Shown one piece after another: positions 22,643 to 29,422 of a stretch of 30,827 nucleotides of DNA. The translations under genes were made by a program, and so were the position numbers. The stretch covers positions 1 to 30,827 of the IMG/VR virus record IMGVR_UViG_3300008448_000401; one strand, written 5' to 3'. The stretch comes from a virus. Every line of letters begins with the position of its first letter. The first letter of the stretch is position 1. The notes under the pieces were generated by a model that saw nothing but the letters and a program-made list of their open reading frames with translations, did no database searches and was not told the origin of the DNA.

Positions 22643-22889
22643 AGAATTAGAACAAGCAATAGAGAATAAGTTTTTAACCCCATCTAAGTTTGCTCTTGAG
22701 ATTGAAAAAATTGTTGCTGAAGAAAACTTCAATTATATTGATGCAATTTGTCACTATTGCGAAATCAATAGTCTTGAGATAGAATCAATAACAAAACTCA
22801 TTTCAAAACCTTTGAAAGAGAGATTGAAATGGGACGCAACTCGTCTCAATTTTATGAAACAAACTTCGAGAGCAAAACTTCCACTATGA
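22629..22889 (+). CDS. 33: Late-promoter transcription accessory protein, gp33-like
   Basis: The 86-residue product matches the core of T4 gp33, which links RNA polymerase to the sliding clamp at late promoters: FALEIEKIVAEENFNYIDAI, then EINSLEIESITKLIS and LKERLKWDATRLN line up with the T4 helices. Gene order 33-59-32 is as in T4, which supports the call. It is shorter than T4 gp33 (112 residues) at the N-terminus, and the C-terminus (TSRAKLPL) lacks the acidic-hydrophobic clamp-binding end of T4. ATG 22629 overlaps the exonuclease gene by 14 bp, and the stop overlaps gp59 (ATGA). A longer frame upstream lies inside the exonuclease and is rejected. Confidence 0.8.
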   Translation: MEPNKELEQAIENKFLTPSKFALEIEKIVAEENFNYIDAICHYCEINSLEIESITKLISKPLKERLKWDATRLNFMKQTSRAKLPL

Positions 22890-23476
22890 GTCCTTTTGAG
22901 ACATACCAAACTTATCTTTCGATGAAAAGTCATTTTACGAATAGTAAATATGACTTTTTTAAGTATGGTGGCAAATCTAGAGCAACAGTCACCTCATTCA
23001 ACAAACGTAAAGACAAATACTGGTTCGAGAAGACAAGTCGTAAATATTCGGATAAGGAAATAGTCGATTTTTTATTATCAAACTTTGTAGCAACAGATTC
23101 CCCGAGCAACTTATGGATTGGCGAAATTATCAATTCTGGAGAAAGGACTTACGCAGATTGGATGCGAAGGCAACAGAGTTTGACCTACTTGTTCAAAGAG
23201 CAAAGCAACGAATTGTTCTCGGAGACAAAATTAGAGGATGCTCTGAACTGTTCCAAAGGACACCCACCAGTCCTCAAAAGGTTTCTAAGCGGGAGATTAT
23301 CTCCAGAAACCTTCGTAATCTACGACAAAATCTTTTCTTTTTCAAAGGATTTTGATAAGAAACTTCTTGATCCAGTGTGGGAAACCGTCAGTTTGAAAAT
23401 TAAAAAGTATAATCCGTTTCTAAATATTGACGTATTCCAATTTAAAAAAATTTTACGGGACATTGTAAATGAGTAG
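22886..23476 (+). CDS. 59: DNA helicase loader, gp59-like
   Basis: T4 gp59 loads the gp41 helicase onto gp32-coated forked DNA. The 196-residue product aligns with it: YQTYLSMKSHFTNSKYDFFK at the start (T4 has a similar YDVIKY segment), KRKDKYWFEKTSRKY, a central FVATDSPSNLWIGEI, and C-terminal LKIKKYNPFLNID. The start is ATG 22886, overlapping the gp33 stop (ATGA); an upstream in-frame ATG at 22829 lies within gp33. The stop overlaps the next gene by 8 bp. Position between gp33 and gp32 matches T4. Confidence 0.93.
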   Translation: MSPFETYQTYLSMKSHFTNSKYDFFKYGGKSRATVTSFNKRKDKYWFEKTSRKYSDKEIVDFLLSNFVATDSPSNLWIGEIINSGERTYADWMRRQQSLTYLFKEQSNELFSETKLEDALNCSKGHPPVLKRFLSGRLSPETFVIYDKIFSFSKDFDKKLLDPVWETVSLKIKKYNPFLNIDVFQFKKILRDIVNE

Positions 23477-23801
23477 CTTTTTTGATTCTGATATTATTCA
23501 GGAAGAACTGAAAGAAATCAATAAGTTGCAAGAAGAGATTTACGGAAGTATTCTCACTTTTGGTGGAATGTCTCGTGAGACCAAGCTGGAACACATTGAA
23601 AAACTTGAGATCTTGCTCGAAAAGCAAAGAGTGATGTATACTAGGTTGTCCCTTTCAGACGACCCCGAAGCGGTTGAAATGAAAGAGAACCTACGCAAAT
23701 CAGTGGCACTGATGGGATTCCCACCAGAGACTGATATGCAAGTATTATTCAGTAGTATGAACAAAACCATTGAATCCCTCAAGCAATACATTGACCGCTG
23801 A
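23469..23801 (+). CDS. DUF1825-family protein, 110 residues
   Basis: MSSFFDSDIIQEELKEINKL is the typical opening (FFDSDI.Q.E) of DUF1825, a small helical family otherwise known from cyanobacteria. Middle segments HIEKLEILLEKQRVMYTRLS and LSDD and the ending MNKTIESLKQY also fit. The protein is all-helical with no catalytic motif. Its place between gp59 and gp32 suggests a role near the replication fork, and host origin is likely. The function in hosts is unknown. Its last codons (ATT GAC CGC) contain the -35 of the gp32 promoter, so the coding sequence and promoter overlap. Confidence 0.8.
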   Translation: MSSFFDSDIIQEELKEINKLQEEIYGSILTFGGMSRETKLEHIEKLEILLEKQRVMYTRLSLSDDPEAVEMKENLRKSVALMGFPPETDMQVLFSSMNKTIESLKQYIDR

Positions 23802-23819
23802 GGCAATCTCTGTTATACT
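23791..23819 (+). promoter_or_regulatory. Sigma70-type promoter of gp32
   Basis: TTGACC (23791-23796), 17-bp spacer, TATACT (23814-23819). Each hexamer is one base off consensus and the spacing is ideal. The transcript would start at about 23826, within the repeated leader of gp32. Confidence 0.8.
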
Positions 23820-23860
23820 ATCCGAGTAATCCCCCGAATCCAATTAATCCGAGGTAATCC
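23820..23860 (+). promoter_or_regulatory. Direct repeats in the gp32 leader (possible operator)
   Basis: ATCCGAGTAATCC (23820-23832) and ATCCGAGGTAATCC (23847-23860) are a near-perfect direct repeat spaced 27 nt apart, with further GAATCC and AATCC words between. The second contains the Shine-Dalgarno GAGG (23851-23854), eight bases before ATG 23863. T4 gp32 represses its own translation by binding its mRNA leader; this repeat is a natural candidate for such a site. Confidence 0.5.
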
Positions 23861-23862
23861 AA

Positions 23863-24786
23863 ATGTCTTTCGCAGACCTTAAAAAGCAATCCAAGCTGGG
23901 CTCTCTGACCGCCAAACTGGTCAAAGAAGTCGAAAAAATGAATACTACTAGCGGCTCTAGTGATGACCGCGTATGGAAACTGGATGTAGATAAGAGCGGC
24001 AATGGTTATGCCGTGATCCGTTTCCTCCCTGCTCCGAATGGTGAGGACCTGCCATTCGTGAAACTCTACAGTCATGCATTCCAAGGTCCTGGTGGTTGGT
24101 ATATTGAGAACTCTCTGACTACTCTGGGTCAGAAGGATCCTGTGTCGGAACTGAACTCCGAACTCTGGAATAACGGCACTGATGCTGGTAAGGAACTGGC
24201 ACGTAAGCAGAAGCGTAAACTGACTTATGTTTCTAACATCTATGTGGTGAAGGATCCTGCCAATCCCGCTAACGAAGGTAAAGTCTTCCTGTTCAAGTAT
24301 GGCAAGAAGATCTTCGACAAACTGACTGCTGCAATGCAACCTGAGTTTGAAGATGAGGAAGCAATCGATCCGTTTGACTTCTGGCAAGGTGCTAACTTCA
24401 AACTGAAGGCAAAGAACGTTGCTGGTTATCGCAACTATGATTCCAGTGAGTTTGCTCGTCAAGAACCTCTCCTGGACGACGATGACGCTATGGAAGCAGT
24501 ATGGAAGAAGCAGTATTCGCTTGCTGAACTCGTTGCTGCTGACCAGTTCAAGACCTATGATGAACTGAAGAAGCGCCTTGATTATGTGCTGGGCACTAAG
24601 GGCACTCCTCGTTATCAGGATCCTGAAGACCTGGATGAGGATAACACCCGTGGTTCAACCCGTGAACTTACTGAAGATCTCCGTTCTGAACTCAATAACC
24701 TTCAACCCACTCGCCGTGCTGCTGCGGTTGAGGAAGATGAGGATGATGATGCTCTGTCCTACTTTGCCCGTCTTGCTGAAGAGTGA
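23863..24786 (+). CDS. 32: Single-stranded DNA-binding protein, gp32-like
   Basis: The 307-residue protein coats single-stranded DNA in replication, recombination and repair. The N-terminal cooperativity (LAST-like) motif is KLGSLTAKLVKE (11-22). The OB-fold core contains GYAVIRFLPAPNGEDLPFVK, SNIYVVKDPANPANEGKVFL and KYGKKIFDKL, all close to T4 gp32, and DPFDFWQGANFKLK follows. The acidic C-terminal tail (EEDEDDDALSYFARLAEE) is the usual partner-binding arm. Cysteines for the T4 zinc finger are missing, as far as I recall for cyanophage gp32 in general. Codons are rich in CTG/CTC Leu and CGT Arg, unlike neighbouring genes, as in a highly expressed gene. Confidence 0.96.
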   Translation: MSFADLKKQSKLGSLTAKLVKEVEKMNTTSGSSDDRVWKLDVDKSGNGYAVIRFLPAPNGEDLPFVKLYSHAFQGPGGWYIENSLTTLGQKDPVSELNSELWNNGTDAGKELARKQKRKLTYVSNIYVVKDPANPANEGKVFLFKYGKKIFDKLTAAMQPEFEDEEAIDPFDFWQGANFKLKAKNVAGYRNYDSSEFARQEPLLDDDDAMEAVWKKQYSLAELVAADQFKTYDELKKRLDYVLGTKGTPRYQDPEDLDEDNTRGSTRELTEDLRSELNNLQPTRRAAAVEEDEDDDALSYFARLAEE

Positions 24787-25373
24787 AATCAAATTACACT
24801 ATTGAACGTGTAAGTAAGTCCGAAGCCGCAGAATTACTTCTGCGGTTTCATTATCTTAAGGATTTTTCTAAGAGTTTTAAATCTGGGTATAACTATGGTC
24901 TTTATAAAACTAATGACTTTTGCCCATTGAATATTGGTGGTATTCAGGGAGTCTGTGTTTTCACTGGACTTCCTGTTCCCGAAGTCGCACAAGGAGCATT
25001 TGGTTTAAAGAGAGATGAACAAGAAGGACTGTTTGAACTTTCACGACTTTGTATACACCCTGACACACAACAAGGAGAATACAATATCACCTCCTGGTTT
25101 GTATCGAGATGTATCAAACAACTACGCAGAGAAACAAAAGTTCGGGCGATCATTAGTTATGCTGATAGCGACTTTCACGGCGGTACAATCTACCGCGCTT
25201 GTAATTTTAAATATTGCGGACTCACAGACCCAAAAAAAGATTTCTACTATGCAGACGGAACTAAACACTCTAGGGGCAAAATTAAAGGTGCTGCAGGAGA
25301 ATGGAAAGACCGCTCCCGCAAGCACCGATATGTAATGGTTTTTGATAAAAATTTAAATTTACTATGGCGATAA
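24783..25373 (+). CDS. Mom-like DNA-modification protein (GNAT fold)
   Basis: The 196-residue product resembles phage Mu Mom, which turns adenine into N6-(carbamoylmethyl)adenine and shields DNA from restriction. Shared features are HYL near the start (23-25), GVCVFTG (56-62), ELSRLCI (85-91), then SYADSD (125-130) with HGGTIYRACNF (132-142), an HSRG segment (162-165) and HRYVMVF (181-187). The fold is that of acetyltransferases, and a general GNAT enzyme is the alternative. The start GTG 24783 overlaps the gp32 stop (GTGA), so it is co-expressed with gp32. The 3' end overlaps the minus-strand gp53 gene by 12 bp. Confidence 0.75.
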   Translation: MKSNYTIERVSKSEAAELLLRFHYLKDFSKSFKSGYNYGLYKTNDFCPLNIGGIQGVCVFTGLPVPEVAQGAFGLKRDEQEGLFELSRLCIHPDTQQGEYNITSWFVSRCIKQLRRETKVRAIISYADSDFHGGTIYRACNFKYCGLTDPKKDFYYADGTKHSRGKIKGAAGEWKDRSRKHRYVMVFDKNLNLLWR

Positions 25374-26048
25374 TGCACTAGTATTTTCAGTTTTAATTAG
25401 TTTATTATTTACATATTGCGATGAAACATCATAGGTCATTGCTTTCCTTGTATCATTTATCACTTGTTGTAGATAAACTGGTTTAAGAACATATATTCCG
25501 CGTTTTTCATTATTTTTAAGGACTTCATATTCATAGTTAGAAATACCAATAATAGGATTTGCAATATTAACAATATTTGTTCCTAAAGTTGACTCATTTG
25601 TGTAAAGATTACCATTATCATAATATGAAATTTTAAAGTCAGCATCCACAACTTTTCCTGCCGGAAGAATTAAACGACCTTGAGAATCTTTAATTTCAGT
25701 TGTTTCATAATGATGTACTGCATTGATTTTATCTCCATAAACTTCTTCGGAGTAATCATAAACTTGTCTGTCAGAAAGTGGCCATTGATCTCTAATTCTA
25801 GTAATGCCTGCAGATACTAAAACTACCCAATCGTATTGGACACTTCCATAAAGTTCTTCTGCAACAAGTTCTGGTCTAGAACCATCTGGAATTTGATACT
25901 TATCAAAGACGGTGAATACATTTTGCAAATCATCACGAAGTTTAACTCTACGGAAAAGATTTTTAGCTACGAGATATTGATCGGATGATTTTACATCTGA
26001 TAAAAATGATTGATATTCGATATTTGGAAGTTCTCTGAAGTAAGTCAT
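25362..26048 (-). CDS. 53: Baseplate wedge protein, gp53-like
   Basis: A 228-residue baseplate protein. T4 gp53 joins neighbouring wedges around the hub. Visible similarity: MTYFRELPNIEYQSF, NVFTVFDKYQIPDGSRPE with VAEELYGSVQYDWVVLVSAG (in T4 a similar ELANAIYG..YWVLL segment), and ISNYEYEVLKNNEKRGIYVL near the end, which matches the T4 AAVLENEK segment. It is the last gene of the minus-strand block gp4-unknown-gp48-gp53 and shares one base with gp48 at its start. Its 3' end overlaps the plus-strand Mom-like gene by 12 bp, with no terminator visible between. Confidence 0.88.
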   Translation of the reverse strand: MTYFRELPNIEYQSFLSDVKSSDQYLVAKNLFRRVKLRDDLQNVFTVFDKYQIPDGSRPELVAEELYGSVQYDWVVLVSAGITRIRDQWPLSDRQVYDYSEEVYGDKINAVHHYETTEIKDSQGRLILPAGKVVDADFKISYYDNGNLYTNESTLGTNIVNIANPIIGISNYEYEVLKNNEKRGIYVLKPVYLQQVINDTRKAMTYDVSSQYVNNKLIKTENTSALSP

Positions 26049-26953
26049 TAGTATCCTACTCCTCCTGTACCGTCTGCTTGATCATAATCTCTATCATAAA
26101 TTGGTGTAAGTTCTTGGAATGTTAATCCCAATTGCATATGAACTGGTGTTCCATCAGCATATGTTGCATAGGTATTAGAACCGTTAAAAGTAAAACTTAA
26201 GTCAGTAAGAGCGCAAATTTTGAATCTATTTAAATATGGATGAGGTTTTGCACCATTCATATACTCAAGTTTGAATACATTTGGTGCTTTTAAGAATAAA
26301 CCTGCCGCCGCTCCACTACTTGATCCTTTTTTTGCAGCCATTTGTTTTTTGAAGAAACGAACTATTTTTTTAATTTCTTCTCCTTCTTTTTGAGATCTAG
26401 GTATCATTTCAAAAGCAAATTGGAATGCTCCACGCATCTTCACACCCCTAAACAAAAGTTCAGTATTCTCATTAAAAACAGCACCAGTTTGACGCCCTAA
26501 AATATTTAAACCTTCTTGTTGCCCAGTTATTTGATTCACAGCTGCTGATATGAATGCAGATTGAACTGCTTTTTGTCCGACTCCTGTTTGAGCAGCATTT
26601 CCAACTTTTTCTAGTTCTGTCATTAAAGCTTTGACGCCTTCTATTGGACTACCAGCAACTGTTGCCTCACCAACTCTAGCAACTCCTGCGGCAAGAGGAC
26701 CAAAATTACTTGCTTCCCAATTAGTGCTATTAACAGATGCTGGAAGATTATCGGGAATTGGTAAAATAACTGTCCCTTCTATTGATTTTGGGTTTATAGT
26801 TCTATAGGTATCATCAGAACTTGGTAAATTAAAATTACCATCTGTACCAAAATTATCATTAATTCCAGGTGGTTTATATTTGAGGCAAGTTATTTTTAAA
26901 TAATCTTGGTTATTAAGTAGCAGTTGTAAAGGATATCTTAGCGTATCTGCCAT
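26048..26953 (-). CDS. 48: Baseplate tail tube cap, gp48-like
   Basis: In T4, gp48 sits on the baseplate hub and starts the tail tube with gp54. The 301-residue product opens MADTLRYPLQLLLNNQDYLK and has a Gly/Ala-rich middle (ITGQQEGLNILGRQTG), then the conserved FRGVKMRGAFQFAFEMIPRS and near the end LTDLSFTFNGSNTYATYADG followed by VHMQLGLTFQELTPIYDRDY. This C-terminal tube-like pattern is that of tail tube and tube-cap proteins. The block is late-type: CTAAATA on the minus strand lies 21 nt before the start. Next to gp53 and not far from gp54, it fits a baseplate assembly cluster. Confidence 0.87.
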   Translation of the reverse strand: MADTLRYPLQLLLNNQDYLKITCLKYKPPGINDNFGTDGNFNLPSSDDTYRTINPKSIEGTVILPIPDNLPASVNSTNWEASNFGPLAAGVARVGEATVAGSPIEGVKALMTELEKVGNAAQTGVGQKAVQSAFISAAVNQITGQQEGLNILGRQTGAVFNENTELLFRGVKMRGAFQFAFEMIPRSQKEGEEIKKIVRFFKKQMAAKKGSSSGAAAGLFLKAPNVFKLEYMNGAKPHPYLNRFKICALTDLSFTFNGSNTYATYADGTPVHMQLGLTFQELTPIYDRDYDQADGTGGVGY

Positions 26954-26966
26954 TTACGTTTTTTAG

Positions 26967-27347
26967 TTATTTAGTTCTAATATTCCCAAAAGGTAATTTT
27001 CTTAAATCTTCAATCTCATTCGTATAAATTTCATACATTCCACCTGCCACTTCATCCCATGTATATTGCCTAACTTCTCCCCAATGATAATTTAATCCCT
27101 TAAATCCCCACTTATAAACATCTGTTACTGCTACAAGGGGATTTTGATCATATCTCATATTCGGAGTTTTGGCGTTATAAACAAAAATATAAAACTTACC
27201 AGCTATTGGGGGAGATTTAGTTTCTGGAAGAATACTCATCAGTTCAAGCATTAAATCATCAGCAGATTCTATTCCAATTAAATTGTCTACAAGAGAAGAA
27301 ATTCTATTTCGACCCTGATTTCTTTGCTGTAAAGTTTTTCTTGGCAT
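26967..27347 (-). CDS. Conserved protein between gp4 and gp48, 126 residues
   Basis: Unrecognised protein with a basic start (MPRKTLQQRNQGRNRISSLV), a helical DDLMLELMSILPET and an all-beta C-terminal half: KFYIFVYNAKTPNMRYDQNP and VYKWGFKGLNYHWGEVRQY. The start overlaps gp4 by one base, so it is co-translated with it. Position in the head/baseplate block suggests a virion or assembly protein. Nothing in the sequence identifies it with a named T4 gene. Confidence 0.8.
   Translation of the reverse strand: MPRKTLQQRNQGRNRISSLVDNLIGIESADDLMLELMSILPETKSPPIAGKFYIFVYNAKTPNMRYDQNPLVAVTDVYKWGFKGLNYHWGEVRQYTWDEVAGGMYEIYTNEIEDLRKLPFGNIRTK
26968..26974 (-). promoter_or_regulatory. Late-promoter-like CTAAATA upstream of gp48
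   Basis: On the minus strand CTAAATA starts 21 nt before the gp48 start codon and overlaps the end of the preceding minus-strand gene. Confidence 0.45.
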
Positions 27348-27784
27348 TATTTAATACCGAGTTCGTTTTCCGTTATAACTTTAAACTCATATCCTCTATC
27401 AGCACACCACTCTTTTGCAGCTTCCCACTTTGATTGATTTTTGGCATACTCATAGACTTCACTAATATATTTTTTAGTTTGTCTTTGTGGTTTTGTTGGA
27501 GGAACAGTTTGTCTTTGAGGTTTGATTTCAATTAGGTACTTTTTAATTGACCCTGTTGCCTCTTGAACTTTGATATAAAAGTCTGGAAAATATCTATGTG
27601 GTTTACCATCAATTGGAGATTTATACCAAACAAATACTTCTTCACTTCCCCATTCTAATATTTTTTCATTTGTATCACAATAAACCATAAAACGTCTTTC
27701 CCATAAGGATCGATAAATGATATTTGTTGGATCTCCTTTATATTTTTTTGGATATGATGGTTTGTATTTTCCCTTGTAAGACAT
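27347..27784 (-). CDS. 4: Head completion protein, gp4-like
   Basis: T4 gp4 (also called gp50) finishes the packaged head before tail joining. The 145-residue product starts MSYKGKYKPSYPKKYKGDPT and follows with RSLWERRFMVYC (25-36), both close to T4. Segments HRYFPDFYIKV (63-73, D68) and YLIEIKPQ (83-90, E86, K88) reproduce the D...ExK core of a PD-(D/E)XK nuclease fold. Residues 88-103 carry a tandem duplication KPQRQT-VPPT-KPQRQT. First gene of the minus-strand block; its divergent late-type promoter overlaps the gap before gp54. Confidence 0.92.
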   Translation of the reverse strand: MSYKGKYKPSYPKKYKGDPTNIIYRSLWERRFMVYCDTNEKILEWGSEEVFVWYKSPIDGKPHRYFPDFYIKVQEATGSIKKYLIEIKPQRQTVPPTKPQRQTKKYISEVYEYAKNQSKWEAAKEWCADRGYEFKVITENELGIK

Positions 27785-27791
27785 CTAAATA
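27785..27791 (+). promoter_or_regulatory. Late-promoter-like CTAAATA for gp54
   Basis: Plus-strand CTAAATA 40 nt upstream of GTG 27825, one base after the minus-strand gp4 start. Half of a symmetric divergent pair with 27817-27823. Confidence 0.6.
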
Positions 27792-27816
27792 CTTATACTA
27801 TAAAAATCATATAAGG

Positions 27817-27823
27817 TATTTAG
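27817..27823 (-). promoter_or_regulatory. Late-promoter-like CTAAATA for gp4
   Basis: TATTTAG on the plus strand reads CTAAATA on the minus strand, 39 nt upstream of the gp4 start at 27784. It mirrors the element at 27785. Confidence 0.6.
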
Positions 27824-27824
27824 A

Positions 27825-28670
27825 GTGGCAGTACGTCCCCGCAGAATATCGGACATCAAACCAATTCTTACAAATCTAGCACAAACTTCCCACTATGAAG
27901 TTCGTTTTGGATCGCTTCCTCCAAAATTAAAAACATATCTTCTCAAGAAAGGAATAGATAGTGGTTTTATATCCAATAGTGCAGGACTTCTTTGTTATAG
28001 TGCTTCATTGCCAACAACGAATTTAGCGACATCTGAGATTACTAATTACATGGGTATTAGAGAAAAATTTGCCCATACGAGACAATATGATGATATTTCA
28101 TTAGAATTTTATGTTGATAAGAATTATAAAATGCTTCTGTTCTTAGAAACCTGGATGGAATATATTGCAAGTGGATCTTTTGTTAGAGATGATCCAAGAA
28201 CTACTCCAAACATTAATCAAAATCAAGATGGATATTTTATCCGAATGCAATATCCAGAGAATTATAAAGCAAACTCTGTAAAGATTATAAAATTTGATCG
28301 AGATTATAAAAAAGAAATTGAATATAATTTTAGAGGATTTTATCCAAGAAATATTAGCTCTCTGCAAGTTAGTTATTCGAGTTCAGATACATTAAAAGTA
28401 TCTGCTACTTTTTCTTATGATCGATACATCGCAGGTAAAACAAATTCATTTAGTCAATCAATTCTTGGTGATAGCAATAATCAAGATCCTAGTATAAGTC
28501 AAACAGGAGAAAAGTCTGTTACGACTGCCGATGATGTTTTCCAAAATGCTAAATTTGGTGTAAGTGATTCTGCAGAATTGCAATCAGCAGCAACTTCATT
28601 ATCTCAAAATCCATTGGGTTCTCAATCAAATCCAAGAACAAGGGGACAGGTTCTTGGATATGAACCCTAA
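27825..28670 (+). CDS. 54: Baseplate tail tube initiator, gp54-like
   Basis: A 281-residue tail-tube-like protein. In T4, gp54 with gp48 starts tube polymerisation on the baseplate. Segments: SHYEVRFGSLPPKLKTYLLK near the start, LCYSASLPTTNLATSEITNY, then ISLEFYVDKNYKMLLFLETW and YNFRGFYPRNISSLQVSYSS, which is the strand pattern of the tube fold. The C-terminal 70 residues are Ser/Gln-rich and probably flexible. The start is GTG 27825, preceded by AAGG (27813-27816) and by a late-type CTAAATA. Confidence 0.85.
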   Translation: MAVRPRRISDIKPILTNLAQTSHYEVRFGSLPPKLKTYLLKKGIDSGFISNSAGLLCYSASLPTTNLATSEITNYMGIREKFAHTRQYDDISLEFYVDKNYKMLLFLETWMEYIASGSFVRDDPRTTPNINQNQDGYFIRMQYPENYKANSVKIIKFDRDYKKEIEYNFRGFYPRNISSLQVSYSSSDTLKVSATFSYDRYIAGKTNSFSQSILGDSNNQDPSISQTGEKSVTTADDVFQNAKFGVSDSAELQSAATSLSQNPLGSQSNPRTRGQVLGYEP

Positions 28671-28673
28671 ATA
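28667..28673 (+). promoter_or_regulatory. Late-promoter-like CTAAATA overlapping the gp54 stop
   Basis: CTAAATA includes the gp54 stop codon and lies 34 nt upstream of ATG 28701. Confidence 0.5.
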
Positions 28674-28700
28674 ATCATAACTGAAGTTCTATAGGTCATT

Positions 28701-29420
28701 ATGCCTTTACCAAAGATTTCCACACCAACCTATGAGTTGGAAGTACCTTCATTAAAAAAAGTTGTTAAGTATCGCCCATTTTTAGTTAAAGAAGAAAAAA
28801 TTCTGATTCTTGCAATGGAGAGCGAGGATCCAAAGCAAATTGCTGAAGCAGTTAAAACAGTAATTACAAATTGTATTATTACTCGTGGTATTAAAGTTGA
28901 TGATTTAGCGACGTTTGATATTGAGTATTTGTTTTTGAACATTCGCGGCAAATCAGTTGGAGAAAATGTTGATATTTTAATTACATGTCCAGATGATGAG
29001 AAGACGCAAGTACCTATGAGCGTTAATCTTGATGAAATTAAAGTAAATTTTAGAGAAGATCACTCTAGAGATATTAAACTAGATGATACTTTAACTTTGA
29101 GAATGAGATATCCTTCAATGCAGGAATTTATTAAAAATAATTTTACTGCTGGTAGTGATATTTCTGTTGATGATACTTTTGATATGATTTGTTCTTGTAT
29201 CGAACAAATTTATAGTGAGGAAGAATCGTGGGCAGCGGCTGATTCTACAAAAAAAGAATTAAAAGATTTTCTTGAACAATTAACATCTCACCAATTCAAA
29301 GAAATTGAAAAATTCTTTGAAACAATGCCTAAACTTTCTCATATACTTACAGTTAAAAATCCAAATACTGGCGTTGAGAGTGAAGTTGTTCTGGAGGGAT
29401 TAACATCTTTTTTCGCTTAG
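28701..29420 (+). CDS. 26: Baseplate hub subunit, gp26-like
   Basis: A 239-residue member of the T4 baseplate protein family typified by gp26 of the central hub. It begins MPLPKISTPTYELEVPSLKK, continues with VKYRPFLVKEEKILILAMES and the central RGKSVGENVDILITC, and has the helical LEQLTSHQFKEIEKFFETMP near the end, a pattern typical of that family. It lacks membrane segments. A small gene and a long tape-measure-like gene follow, and a late-type motif lies upstream. Related proteins in other phages act as assembly chaperones for tail or hub proteins. Confidence 0.87.
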   Translation: MPLPKISTPTYELEVPSLKKVVKYRPFLVKEEKILILAMESEDPKQIAEAVKTVITNCIITRGIKVDDLATFDIEYLFLNIRGKSVGENVDILITCPDDEKTQVPMSVNLDEIKVNFREDHSRDIKLDDTLTLRMRYPSMQEFIKNNFTAGSDISVDDTFDMICSCIEQIYSEEESWAAADSTKKELKDFLEQLTSHQFKEIEKFFETMPKLSHILTVKNPNTGVESEVVLEGLTSFFA

Positions 29421-29422
29421 CA

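Noticed and set aside
23818-24462. Open frame of 214 codons on the minus strand
   Set aside because: It lies wholly antisense to gp32, whose protein is strongly conserved. The long frame follows from gp32 codon choice. No promoter or ribosome site fits it.
25015-25335. Plus-strand frame of 106 codons inside the Mom-like gene
   Set aside because: It lies out of frame within a gene with clear family motifs, and no independent start signals are present.
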